64,000 nucleotides of DNA. Origin: Sphingomonas sp. SUN019. Lineage in GTDB: Bacteria; Pseudomonadota; Alphaproteobacteria; Sphingomonadales; Sphingomonadaceae. Of the stretch, positions 45,376-53,950 are shown piece after piece. The stretch lies in contig NZ_CP096971.1 in NCBI RefSeq assembly GCF_024758705.1, positions 2,381,001 through 2,445,000 on the forward strand, in the 5' to 3' direction. Each line of letters starts with the position of its first letter. Position 1 is the first letter of the stretch. The position numbers and the translations under genes are program-made. The notes beneath the pieces were generated by a model. That model searched no databases and was not told the origin of the DNA. It was given only the letters and a program-made list of their open reading frames with translations.

Positions 45376-47100
45376 ATGGTCCTGACCCTCACCTGGCTTC
45401 CCGAGGTGCTGGAGGCGGCGGGATTGAAGGTCGCCGAAACGCCGGGCTGGCGGACGCGTGGGCGTGGACCGATGGGCGACGTCCGCGGCGTCATGTGCCA
45501 CCACACCGCAACCGCCGCGCCGGGCAATATGCCGACGCTCAATATGCTCATCAACGGCCGCGCCGACCTTTCCGGGCCGTTGGCGCAATTGGGGCTGGGC
45601 CGCGACGGCGCCTTCTACGTCATCGCCGCGGGCCGTGCGAACCACGCCGGGGCGGGGCGCTGGGAAGGGATCGTCACCGGCAATTCCAGCTTCATCGGGA
45701 TAGAAGCCGAACATAGCGGACGCCTGCAAGACCCGTGGCCGGAGGTGCAGATCGACGCGTATCAACGCGGCGTTGCGGCGCTGCTGAAAAAACTCGGGCG
45801 CAATGCGAACATGTGCTGCGGGCACAAGGAATATGCGCTGCCCGCGGGACGAAAGCCCGACCCGATGTTCGACATGGCGGCATTCCGCAACCAGGTCGCC
45901 GCGCTGCTCGCCGGAAAGACCCCGCCGCCGCCGATCCCGGCAGCGGACGACGCCGCCCGGCCGACACTCCGCCGCGGCTCCACCGGAGCGTTCGTGGCGC
46001 AGGCGCAGCGTGCGATCGGGGTCGCGGACGACGGCAAGTTCGGCCCCGACACCGAAGCCGCAATGCGCGCGTTCCAGCGCGCCGCGGGGCTGGTGCCGGA
46101 TGGGATCGTCGGGCCGAAGACCTGGGCGCAACTGACCGGCGCGAAGCCGGTCGCGGTCGCCGTACCTGCAGCGGCGGTACCGGTAGCGGCGGCGCCTGCG
46201 ATGGCCGCCGCGCCCGCAACGCTGCCGCCGCCCGACACCGACACGCAGCGCCCGCACGTCGAAAGCGGCATCGCGTTTGGCCCCGACGGCACGCGTTTCG
46301 CCTCCCGCTTCAAGGACGGTTTTTTCACCAAGGGACGGACCACGGTGTCGCAGTGGCTCGCGGCGAGCGGCGGATCGGCCGGGCTGTCGGCGTCGCTCGC
46401 GCGCGTCGTCGCTGCGTCCTGCGAGAACGAAGGCGGGCTGGAGGCGATCAATTCCTACGACAACGCGCACATGTCGTTCGGCATCTGCCAGTGGACAGTC
46501 GGCGTCGGCACGGCGCCGGGCGAACTCGCCGCGCTGCTGCGCCGCTTCAAGGCGTTCGACGCGGCGGCGTATCAGGATTGTTTCGGACGCTACAAGCTGG
46601 AGCCGGCCGCCGGGCCGCCGCGCGGTGCGGGCTTCCTGCTGCTGAGCGGCGAACAGCTCGACACTGTGGTCGAGAAGGACGTGCTGCGACAAGTGCAATG
46701 GGCATATCGTTTCTGGCGCGCGGGTCATCACCCCTCGCTGCGGACCTGTCAGATCGCGCACGCTGCCGACCGCACGGCCGATTTCCTCGACAAGACGGCC
46801 GCCAGCCGCCCGCTGCGCGAATGGCTGACCTCCGAATTGGGCATCGCGCTGATCTTCGACGAACACGTGAACCGGCCGGGGCATGTGCCGAAGACGCTGG
46901 AGCAGGCGATCGCGGGACTGGCGGAGGACGCGCGCGATTGCACCAAATGGACCAACGGCGAGGAGCGCGACCTGATCGCGCGCTATCTCCGCGCGCGCAA
47001 CGCCACCAACATGACGAGTTCGGAAGAACGCGGCCGCGCCATCGCGGCGATGGTCGCCAAACAGAAATTGTCCGACGCCCGCGGATCGTTCGTGCCGTGA
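45376..47100 (+). CDS. Endolysin-like enzyme: PGRP amidase, peptidoglycan-binding and lysozyme-like C-terminal domain
   Basis: A 574-residue protein. Residues about 25-180 form an N-acetylmuramoyl-L-alanine amidase of the PGRP/Amidase_2 type, with GVMCHHTATAAPGN (zinc His), GLGRDGAFYVIAAGRANHAG, SSFIGIEAEHSG and ANMCCGHKEYALPAGRKPDP. Residues about 195-255 form a PG_binding_1 unit (LRRGSTGAFVAQAQRAIGV, GIVGPKTWAQL). Residues about 310-570 contain a lysozyme/transglycosylase-like region (SCENEGGLEAINSYDNAHMS, FGICQWTVGVG). There is no signal peptide, as in phage endolysins that need help to cross the membrane. The start is ATG 45376, 10 nt after the membrane-protein stop. It may be a lysis enzyme for particle release or an antibacterial effector. 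Confidence 0.82.
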   Translation: MVLTLTWLPEVLEAAGLKVAETPGWRTRGRGPMGDVRGVMCHHTATAAPGNMPTLNMLINGRADLSGPLAQLGLGRDGAFYVIAAGRANHAGAGRWEGIVTGNSSFIGIEAEHSGRLQDPWPEVQIDAYQRGVAALLKKLGRNANMCCGHKEYALPAGRKPDPMFDMAAFRNQVAALLAGKTPPPPIPAADDAARPTLRRGSTGAFVAQAQRAIGVADDGKFGPDTEAAMRAFQRAAGLVPDGIVGPKTWAQLTGAKPVAVAVPAAAVPVAAAPAMAAAPATLPPPDTDTQRPHVESGIAFGPDGTRFASRFKDGFFTKGRTTVSQWLAASGGSAGLSASLARVVAASCENEGGLEAINSYDNAHMSFGICQWTVGVGTAPGELAALLRRFKAFDAAAYQDCFGRYKLEPAAGPPRGAGFLLLSGEQLDTVVEKDVLRQVQWAYRFWRAGHHPSLRTCQIAHAADRTADFLDKTAASRPLREWLTSELGIALIFDEHVNRPGHVPKTLEQAIAGLAEDARDCTKWTNGEERDLIARYLRARNATNMTSSEERGRAIAAMVAKQKLSDARGSFVP

Positions 47101-47144
47101 TGCGCCGCGCACCACGGCAAATTCGAGAGAGAGGATATTGGCAC

Positions 47145-47597
47145 ATGGCGAAGCGTGAATGGATGATCCCGCTTGCGGCGGCGCTGGCCGCGGTTGGCGG
47201 CTGCGCGACCGTGCCTGGCCCCGATCCGGTCGTCACCACCTCGAACGATCAGATCGCCACCCAGGCGAAAACATTCTACGCGACGCTCGCGACGAAGACC
47301 GCGCCCGACTGCGCGTTCGAGGCGAACGCCGCCACGTATGCGACGCTGAAGACCGATGCCGGAAAGCTGCGCGACCACGTTGCGGGCGCAGGCGAGGATA
47401 CCGCGCTGCTGACCGCGGCGACCGAGCTGGACAAGGCGGTCGCCGGCGCCGAACGCAGCCACCAGCTCGCTTCCGCGCGGACCGACGATCCGTCCGGGGC
47501 CTGCCTGGCCCCCGACGTTTTGACGCTGAACGCCGACGCGATCGCGCGCGCGACCGATGCGATCAAGCAACTCCAGCAAGCACGGGAGGCACGGTGA
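47145..47597 (+). CDS. Small lipoprotein
   Basis: A 150-residue lipoprotein. A signal peptide, KREWMIPLAAALAAVGGCAT, carries the lipobox VGGC with the lipidated Cys at residue 20. The mature part is helical and Ala-rich, with two further Cys (PDCAFEANAA, GACLAPDVL) that could pair. The ribosome site GAGAGAGG lies 9-10 nt before ATG 47145, and the gene follows the amidase after 44 nt. Its stop overlaps the next start (TGATG). Its place after an endolysin-like gene recalls outer-membrane spanin subunits, but it lacks the Pro-rich build of those. Function is otherwise unknown. Confidence 0.75.
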   Translation: MAKREWMIPLAAALAAVGGCATVPGPDPVVTTSNDQIATQAKTFYATLATKTAPDCAFEANAATYATLKTDAGKLRDHVAGAGEDTALLTAATELDKAVAGAERSHQLASARTDDPSGACLAPDVLTLNADAIARATDAIKQLQQAREAR

Positions 47598-48007
47598 TGG
47601 TGTTGAATGTCGCCCTGATCGGGGCCAGCATGGCGAAGGCGTTCGTCACATCGCTCAAGACCGACAGCAAGCAGCTGAAGGCGCTCGCCGAAGCGGAAGC
47701 GGAGAAATTCGCGGTGTCGCTCGCCACGATCGCGCGGCTGCTGGCGGCGGGGGAGATCGATCAGGAAGAGGCCGAGGTGCTGATCGGCATCCAGAAAAGC
47801 GCGACCGAAGCGGTGCTCGCGTCGCTGGCCGGGGTCAGCGCGGTCGCTGCGCGGCGCGCCACGCGCGTCGCGCTCTCCAGCGTCGTGGGGAGTGTCGACG
47901 CCGTCATCGGCATTCCCCTCGTCAGCGCCACGCTCGCCGCGACGGGTCATGGCGCCGCGACGGGCGGGGCGAACGCGGGTGCGGGCGGAGAAGGAACCCC
48001 GGCCTAA
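47597..48007 (+). CDS. Small helical, partly hydrophobic protein
   Basis: A 136-residue protein with an N-terminal hydrophobic stretch (MVLNVALIGASMAKAF), a charged helical middle (SKQLKALAEAEAEKFAVSLA, IDQEEAEVLIGIQKSATE) and a hydrophobic stretch near the end (VALSSVVGSVDAVIGIPLVS), then a Gly/Ala tail. I recognise no family. The start ATG overlaps the lipoprotein stop by 1 nt; GTG 47594 is a possible alternative. The two hydrophobic ends and the operon with endolysin and lipoprotein would suit a membrane-acting (holin-like) role, but that is a guess from context. Confidence 0.65.
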   Translation: MVLNVALIGASMAKAFVTSLKTDSKQLKALAEAEAEKFAVSLATIARLLAAGEIDQEEAEVLIGIQKSATEAVLASLAGVSAVAARRATRVALSSVVGSVDAVIGIPLVSATLAATGHGAATGGANAGAGGEGTPA

Positions 48008-48077
48008 ATCGCTTGCTTCGCGCCGTTCCGCATGGCCATTCTGCGCCAACAGGGCTTGAAGGTTTGGGGGCGGCGGG

Positions 48078-50339
48078 ATGACGAAATTCGGATGGTTGCT
48101 GGCGGGCGCCGGCGCGCTGGCGTTGACCTCGGCGGCGTTCGGGCAATCGGCGCCCGCGCCGGGCCAAACGACGGACAGAGCGCGCGAAGCGGCGTTCGAC
48201 GCCGGGGTCAGTTCGGCCGACCAGATGGCGTGGATGAAGGAGATGGCGTCCGCGCCCAACCATGTCGGATCGCCGCACGACAAGGCGAACGCGGAGTTCA
48301 TCCTGGCGAAATTCAAGGAGTTCGGCTGGGACGCGCATATCGAGACGTTCAACGTCCTCTATCCGACCCCGATCTCGACGCTGGTGGAAATGGTCTCCCC
48401 TGAAAAGATCGTGCTCGGCGGGCAGGAGTCGGCGGTGGCGGGCGACGACACCAGCGGCAATACCGCCGCCGCGCTGCCGCCCTATGTCGCGTTCCAGGGC
48501 GACGGTGACGTCACCGGCGACCTCGTCTATGTCAATTACGGGATGCCCGACGATTACAAGGCGCTGGCCCGGCGCGGGATCGACGTGAAGGGCAAGATCG
48601 TCATCGCGCGCTACGGCGTGGGCTGGCGCGGGTTGAAACCGAAGTTGGCGCAGGATCATGGCGCGATCGGCTGCATCATCTATTCTGACCCGGAGGACGA
48701 CGGCTACGGGCAGAACGATCCGTACCCGGTCGGCGGCGCGCGTCCGCCCGCGGGCATCCAGCGCGGATCGGTCGCCGACATGCCGCTCTATCCCGGCGAT
48801 CCGCTGACCCCCGGCGTCGGCGCGACCGCAAAGGCCAAGCGCCTGAAACGCGAGGACGCGAAGACGATCCTCAAGATACCGGTCCTGCCGATCTCGTACG
48901 GCGATGCGACGAAACTGCTCCAGCGGCTCGGCGGCCCGGTCGCGCCCTCGGGTTGGCGCGGGGCGTTGCCGATCACGTACAAGATGGGGGGCAAGGGCGG
49001 CGTCTCGGTCCATCTCGCGGTCAAATCCGAATGGTCGCTGAAGCCTGCCTATGACGTGGTCGCCAAGCTGCCCGGTGCGGAGTTCCCCGATCAATGGGTG
49101 CTGCGCGGCAACCACCATGACGCGTGGGTGTTCGGCGCCTCCGATCCGCTGTCGGGCAATGTCGCGATGCTGTCTGAGGCGAAGGCGCTAGGCGCGCTCC
49201 ACCGGCAGGGGTGGCGGCCGAAGCGGACGATCGTCTATCTCAGCTGGGATGCCGAGGAGCCGATGCTGCTCGGCTCGACCGAATGGGCCGAGACGCACGC
49301 CGACGAGCTGAAGAAGAAGGCCGCGATCTATATCAACACCGACGGCAACGGACGCGGTTTTTTGTATGCGCAAGGTTCGCATCCGTTTCAGCATCTGGTG
49401 AATTCGGTCGCCGCCGACGTCGCCGATCCCGAAACCGGCGCCAGCGTCGCGGACCGGATGCGCGCCGACATCCGCGTCCGCGCCTATGACAAGCGCGGCA
49501 AGGTCGACGACGACGCGCTGAAGGCGGCGGAAAAGGGCAGCGACGTGCCGATCGGTCCGCTGGGATCTGGATCGGACTATTCCGCCTATCTCCAGCATCT
49601 CGGCATCCCTTCGCTCAACATCGGGTTCGGCGGGGAGGAGGAGAGCGACGGGGTATATCATTCGATCTACGACAGCTATCATCACTTCACGACGTTCGAC
49701 GATCCGGGCCTGAAATACGGCGCGGCGCTGTCGAAGACGGTCGGGCGCGTCGTGCTGCGGATCGCCGACGCCGACCTGCCGGTGACGCGCTACGGCGATT
49801 TCGCCGACACCGTCGCGACCTATCTGACCGAGGTGAAGAAGCTGGCCGCCGACCGCCGCGAGGAGGACCGCAAGCGCGAGAAGCTGATCGAGGACGGCGC
49901 GTTCCGCCTCGCCAGCGATCCGTTGAAGCCGGTCGGCCCGGCCGCGGTCGAGCCGCTGACCCCGCATGCCGAACTCGCCGTGCTGGAGGATGCGGTCGAC
50001 GAGCTGAAGATCGCGGCGACGCGGTTCGATAAGGCGCTCGCCGATCGCGGCGCGACGCTGGACGCTTCGCGTCGTGTGAAGCTGTCGACGCAACTCCGCG
50101 ATATCGACCAGTTGCTGCTCGACGAACGGGGCCTGCCCGACCGGCCGTGGTATCGCCACCTGATCTACGCGCCCGGCCGCTTCACCGGCTACGGCGCGAA
50201 GACCTTGCCCGGCGTGCGCGAGGCGATCGAGGAACGCCGCTTCGCCGACGCCGACGAATACGCCCGCCGCACCGCCAAGGTGCTGCGCGACTATAGCGCG
50301 CGGCTGGAGGCGGCGCGCGCGACGGTCGAGGGGCGCTAG
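48078..50339 (+). CDS. M28 family metallopeptidase, glutamate carboxypeptidase II-like
   Basis: A 753-residue exported peptidase. The signal peptide is about residues 1-22 (WLLAGAGALALTSAAFGQ). A PA domain insert (YVNYGMPDDYKALARRGIDVKGKIVIARYG) is followed by the M28 zinc site: GNHHDAWVFGASDPLSGN with H346 and D356, YLSWDAEEPMLLGSTEW, YINTDGNGRGF, and the late His in DGVYHSIYDSYHHF. A TFR-type dimerisation domain lies at the end. This is the layout of human GCPII/PSMA-type enzymes, common in sphingomonads, which remove C-terminal Glu or act on small peptides in the periplasm. It is complete, with 70 nt upstream of the ATG. Confidence 0.93.
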   Translation: MTKFGWLLAGAGALALTSAAFGQSAPAPGQTTDRAREAAFDAGVSSADQMAWMKEMASAPNHVGSPHDKANAEFILAKFKEFGWDAHIETFNVLYPTPISTLVEMVSPEKIVLGGQESAVAGDDTSGNTAAALPPYVAFQGDGDVTGDLVYVNYGMPDDYKALARRGIDVKGKIVIARYGVGWRGLKPKLAQDHGAIGCIIYSDPEDDGYGQNDPYPVGGARPPAGIQRGSVADMPLYPGDPLTPGVGATAKAKRLKREDAKTILKIPVLPISYGDATKLLQRLGGPVAPSGWRGALPITYKMGGKGGVSVHLAVKSEWSLKPAYDVVAKLPGAEFPDQWVLRGNHHDAWVFGASDPLSGNVAMLSEAKALGALHRQGWRPKRTIVYLSWDAEEPMLLGSTEWAETHADELKKKAAIYINTDGNGRGFLYAQGSHPFQHLVNSVAADVADPETGASVADRMRADIRVRAYDKRGKVDDDALKAAEKGSDVPIGPLGSGSDYSAYLQHLGIPSLNIGFGGEEESDGVYHSIYDSYHHFTTFDDPGLKYGAALSKTVGRVVLRIADADLPVTRYGDFADTVATYLTEVKKLAADRREEDRKREKLIEDGAFRLASDPLKPVGPAAVEPLTPHAELAVLEDAVDELKIAATRFDKALADRGATLDASRRVKLSTQLRDIDQLLLDERGLPDRPWYRHLIYAPGRFTGYGAKTLPGVREAIEERRFADADEYARRTAKVLRDYSARLEAARATVEGR

Positions 50340-50354
50340 AAAACGGCGGCGCGC

Positions 50355-50717
50355 GTGAAAGTGTTCTTCGACGGCGGCTACCGGCCCGAGGGGATGGAGA
50401 CCGCCGTCGTGGTGCGCGGACGGGCGCAAATCCGGCGCGACCTTGGTCCGGGCACGAGCATGGACGCCGAATGGCTCGCGCTGATCGATGCGGCGCGGCT
50501 CGTGACCGAACTGCGGCTGACCGGCGTGGTGCTGATCGGCGATTCGCTGGCGGTGATCGGGCAGGCGAACGGAACCGCGAAATGCCGTGGCGACTACGTT
50601 CGCCACCGCGACACGTTTTGCGGCCTCTTTTCCGACGCGGACCCGCCGCGTATCCGCTATGTAAAGCGGTCGCAGAATCTCGCCGGGATCGCGCTCGCGC
50701 GCCTGCACGACCGATGA
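50355..50717 (+). CDS. RNase H-like fold protein (RNase HI type)
   Basis: A 120-residue protein with RNase H-type acidic positions: D6 (VFFDGGYRP), E39 (SMDAEWLALIDAARL) and D63 (VLIGDSLAVIGQANG). The spacing matches the D-E-D of RNase HI-like domains used in RNA-DNA hybrid cleavage. It is shorter than RNase HI (about 150) and lacks the usual basic handle. The start is GTG 50355, 15 nt after the peptidase stop. The stop overlaps the GST start by 4 nt. It may be a housekeeping paralogue. Confidence 0.75.
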   Translation: MKVFFDGGYRPEGMETAVVVRGRAQIRRDLGPGTSMDAEWLALIDAARLVTELRLTGVVLIGDSLAVIGQANGTAKCRGDYVRHRDTFCGLFSDADPPRIRYVKRSQNLAGIALARLHDR

Positions 50718-51325
50718 CCACTCTCTACAGCTTCCGGCGCTGCCCCTATGCGATGCGCGCGCGCATGGCGTTGCTGGTCAGCGCCACCGCTTTCGAGGTC
50801 TGCGAGGTCGCCTTACGCGACAAGCCCGCCGACATGATCGCGGCCTCACCCAAGGCGACCGTCCCGGTGCTGGTTCTGTCCGACGGACAGGTGATCGACG
50901 AAAGCCTCGACATCATGCGCTGGGCGCTGGCGCGGAACGATCCGGAAGACTGGCTGGCGGGCGACGAGGACGCGCTGATCGACACCTTCGACACGCGGTT
51001 CAAACATCACCTCGACCGTTACAAATACGCCGAGCGGCACGATGCGGATCCCGCCGAGCACCGCGCTGCCTGCTTCGCGCTTCTGCAACTGCTCGAGGAT
51101 CGGTTGACCGCCGCCGAAAACTTGTCTCGCGCGACACGATCGCTCGGCGACATCGCGATCATGCCGTTCGTCCGGCAATTCGCCGCGGTCGATCATACAT
51201 GGTTCGACGGCCAGCCGATCCCACGGACGAAGTGTTGGCTGGCCCGCCACATCGCATCGCCACTGTTCGAGCGGGCGATGGCGCGGGTGCCGCGCTGGGT
51301 TCCCGGCGACGCGGCACCAGGCTAG
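50714..51325 (+). CDS. Glutathione S-transferase family protein
   Basis: A 203-residue GST. The thioredoxin-like N-terminal domain has YSFRRCPYAMRARMALL, KATVPVLVLSDGQVIDESLDIMRW (cis-Pro and the Glu-Ser glutathione contact), and the rest is the helical C-terminal domain (LGDIAIMPFVRQFAAVD with the N-capping Asp). The CPYAMR motif recalls the glutaredoxin-like/stringent-starvation group. The ATG at 50714 overlaps the RNase H-like stop by 4 nt. Its TAG stop lies in a CTAG palindrome shared with the convergent glycosyltransferase stop. Confidence 0.88.
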   Translation: MTTLYSFRRCPYAMRARMALLVSATAFEVCEVALRDKPADMIAASPKATVPVLVLSDGQVIDESLDIMRWALARNDPEDWLAGDEDALIDTFDTRFKHHLDRYKYAERHDADPAEHRAACFALLQLLEDRLTAAENLSRATRSLGDIAIMPFVRQFAAVDHTWFDGQPIPRTKCWLARHIASPLFERAMARVPRWVPGDAAPG

Positions 51326-53832
51326 GCCGCGTCGTACAGCGTCATCGTATCCTTGATCATGCGATCGACGCCGAAGCGCGATTCGATGAACGTCGGGCCG
51401 CCGACGCGGCATTTGATCTTCGCGCTCGGTTGCCGCAGCAAGGCGATCGCCGCGCGCGCCAGATTTTCGATCGTCTCGTCGCGCACCAGCCGCCCGGTCA
51501 CGCCGTGGATCGTGGCCTCCCGGGCGCCCCCGGCGTCGGTCGTCACCACCGGCACGCCCAGCGCCTGCGCCTCGAGCAGGACGTTGGGCAGGCCCTCCAC
51601 CGACGACGTGAGCACGAACACGTCCATCGCCGCCATCCACGGCTCCACCGGCGATTGCGGTCCGGCGAAGATCAGTTTGTCGGTCAGCCCCAGTTCTTCC
51701 ACCAGCGCCTCCATCTCGGCCCGCAGCAACCCGTCCCCGACGATGACGAAGCGCGCATTCGGCATTTCCTGCGCCACCATCGCGGCGGTGCGGATCCAGA
51801 CGTCGGGGCGCTTGGCCGGGGCCAGCCGGAATACGCCGCCCATCAACGGGGCGTCGCCGAACCCCAGCGCGGTGCGGATCTCGGCGATCGCGGCGGCCGG
51901 TGCGCGGCCCTGCAGCGTCTTTACCTCCAGCCCGTTACGCACCACGCGGATGCGGCTGGGCTCGACGTTCAGGATGGTCGAATATTCCATCGTCGCAGCC
52001 TGCGAATTGGTCGTGAACCGCACGTCGTCGCGCGTGCCGAGCGCGGCGTACATCACCGGAAGGTAACGGCGATAGCGCCGCCGGTCGTTCGCCTCCGGCA
52101 GCACGTTGCGGATCGCCGCGACGATTCGCGGCACCCCCGCCAGCACCGCCGCGACCGATCCGACCGCGATCCGGCCGTCCTGCCACAGATGCACGACGCG
52201 CGGGCGCGACTGGCGGAAACGCAGGTAGAGATTTGCGATGTCCGCCGCCATCTGTTCGGGGAACGCCGCGATCAGCGCCAGATGCTCGCCCGGTGCGCCG
52301 ATCGCCGCCAAGTCGCGCCACACGTCCGTCTGATCGAGCGCGGACAGATCGTCGATCTCCAGCCCGTCGGCGCGCGCGATCGGTAGCATCACGTCATGCC
52401 GTTTCGCCGGATCCAGGCTGCGTGCGAGCAGTATCGTTCTCAGCCCGTCCCGGCCCGCCCTCCCGCGCGCGGTGTTCGCCGCGGTCAGCGCCACCTGCCG
52501 CTCCGCACCGCCCGCGGCCAGGGTGGAGGTCGCGATCGCGATCGTATCGGTCGCCGGCCGGTCGCGATTGCTCGGCCCACGCAACACGCGATCGAACAGC
52601 ACGTCGGGGAACAGCACCCCCGCGTCGGGTACGACCTGCAACGCCGCCTCGGCGCGCGCGGTGCGTTGCGCCACTTGCGCGTCGGCCTTGCCCGATTCCA
52701 CCAGCCTGCGGCCGATCCTGGTCGCAAGCCGATAATCGCCGTGGTGATAGGCGGCGGTGAAGTGCATCGCCTGCACCGCCGGGGATTGCGCGTCGGCGCG
52801 CAGCCGCGCCAGCATTTCGAGCGTCTCTTCGTTGCGCGAACCAGCGATCAGCAATTGCGCGCGCGCCGTCAGATCGCCCGGACCGTCGTCCAGCGCCGCC
52901 AGCGCATCGGTCAGCAGACGGTTGGACAGTTCATAGCGTTCCAGCCGGTCGGCGGCGCGGATCGCGGTTTCTGCCGCCTCGACGTCGCCCGGCGTGCGGC
53001 GGAGGATGTCGCGCGCGATACCGAGTCCCTCGGCCGGGCGGCGGCGCGACACGAGCGCGCGGGCGTAGCGCAACCGGTGCGCGTCGGTCGCGGAAGGGTG
53101 CGCCGCCAGCGCACCGCGCGCGGCGAGCAGTTCCTCGTCGGATGCGCCAACCAGCCGGAGCACCCTCAGCCGTCGGTCGACGAACCGGATGTCGGGGTAT
53201 AGCGCGCAACACGCGGTGACGAAGTCGAGCAGACCGTCGCCGATCCCGCGCGCGACGAGTTGGTCGATCGCCGCCAGTGCGACCGCCGGTTCGCCCTGAT
53301 ACGCGGCCGCATTGCCGGTCAGCAGCGCCGCAGCGGCGGCGGTATCGTCGTCCAGACCGATCGTCAGCGCGACGATGCGCGCGGCGATCGGATTTTCGCC
53401 CCATGATTCGAAATGCGCCGCGGCGAACGCGCGGCGCGCCTCGGGCGGGCGCGCCGACAATCCGGCGGACAGGCGCTTGTTCTGCGCCGCGACATCTTCC
53501 GGGGACAGCGCGAGATGCGCATCATAATGCCGTTCGGCATCGGCATGATCGTGCAGCACCTCGGCCACCTTCGCCAGCTTCAGCGGCAGTTTCAGCCGCT
53601 TGGCCTGCGCCGGTGCGTCGCGCATCAGCGTCTGCCAGATCGTGCGCGCCTCTGCATGACGTTTGGCCCGGTTGTTCACCTCGCCCAGCAACATGCGGAC
53701 GTCGGCGTCGGCGGGCGCGAGCGCGAGTGCGGCCTCGAGCGGATCGATCGCCTGCGCCGGGCGTCCGGCGTCGAGCAGCTTGCGGGCGAGGCGCACCAGA
53801 TCCACGACCGCCTTCGTGGCGTCGTCCTTCAT
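51322..53832 (-). CDS. TPR-containing GT4 family glycosyltransferase
   Basis: An 836-residue protein. The first about 400 residues are TPR-like helical repeats (LLDAGRPAQAIDPLEAALAL, APADADVRMLLGEVNNRAKR and onward). The C-terminal about 400 residues form a GT-B glycosyltransferase of family 4, with TLAAGGAERQVALTA, LGVPVVTTDAGGAREA and the E-x7-E motif VEGLPNVLLEAQ (about residues 747-755), plus FVIVGDGLLRAEMEALVEEL. It transfers a sugar from a nucleotide donor, probably for a surface polysaccharide. It shares a 4-nt CTAG with the convergent GST stop. The next gene upstream is another TPR protein. Confidence 0.87.
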   Translation of the reverse strand: MKDDATKAVVDLVRLARKLLDAGRPAQAIDPLEAALALAPADADVRMLLGEVNNRAKRHAEARTIWQTLMRDAPAQAKRLKLPLKLAKVAEVLHDHADAERHYDAHLALSPEDVAAQNKRLSAGLSARPPEARRAFAAAHFESWGENPIAARIVALTIGLDDDTAAAAALLTGNAAAYQGEPAVALAAIDQLVARGIGDGLLDFVTACCALYPDIRFVDRRLRVLRLVGASDEELLAARGALAAHPSATDAHRLRYARALVSRRRPAEGLGIARDILRRTPGDVEAAETAIRAADRLERYELSNRLLTDALAALDDGPGDLTARAQLLIAGSRNEETLEMLARLRADAQSPAVQAMHFTAAYHHGDYRLATRIGRRLVESGKADAQVAQRTARAEAALQVVPDAGVLFPDVLFDRVLRGPSNRDRPATDTIAIATSTLAAGGAERQVALTAANTARGRAGRDGLRTILLARSLDPAKRHDVMLPIARADGLEIDDLSALDQTDVWRDLAAIGAPGEHLALIAAFPEQMAADIANLYLRFRQSRPRVVHLWQDGRIAVGSVAAVLAGVPRIVAAIRNVLPEANDRRRYRRYLPVMYAALGTRDDVRFTTNSQAATMEYSTILNVEPSRIRVVRNGLEVKTLQGRAPAAAIAEIRTALGFGDAPLMGGVFRLAPAKRPDVWIRTAAMVAQEMPNARFVIVGDGLLRAEMEALVEELGLTDKLIFAGPQSPVEPWMAAMDVFVLTSSVEGLPNVLLEAQALGVPVVTTDAGGAREATIHGVTGRLVRDETIENLARAAIALLRQPSAKIKCRVGGPTFIESRFGVDRMIKDTMTLYDAA

Positions 53833-53950
53833 GCTGGCACCGTCATCCGAAACGACCTTCCCGCGCGCGGTCCTGATCCACGCGCGATGCGAAATGCGCG
53901 GGTTTCCCGGCCGCTGTCAAACCGCGGCCCGTCGCCCGGGCGATCGTGCG

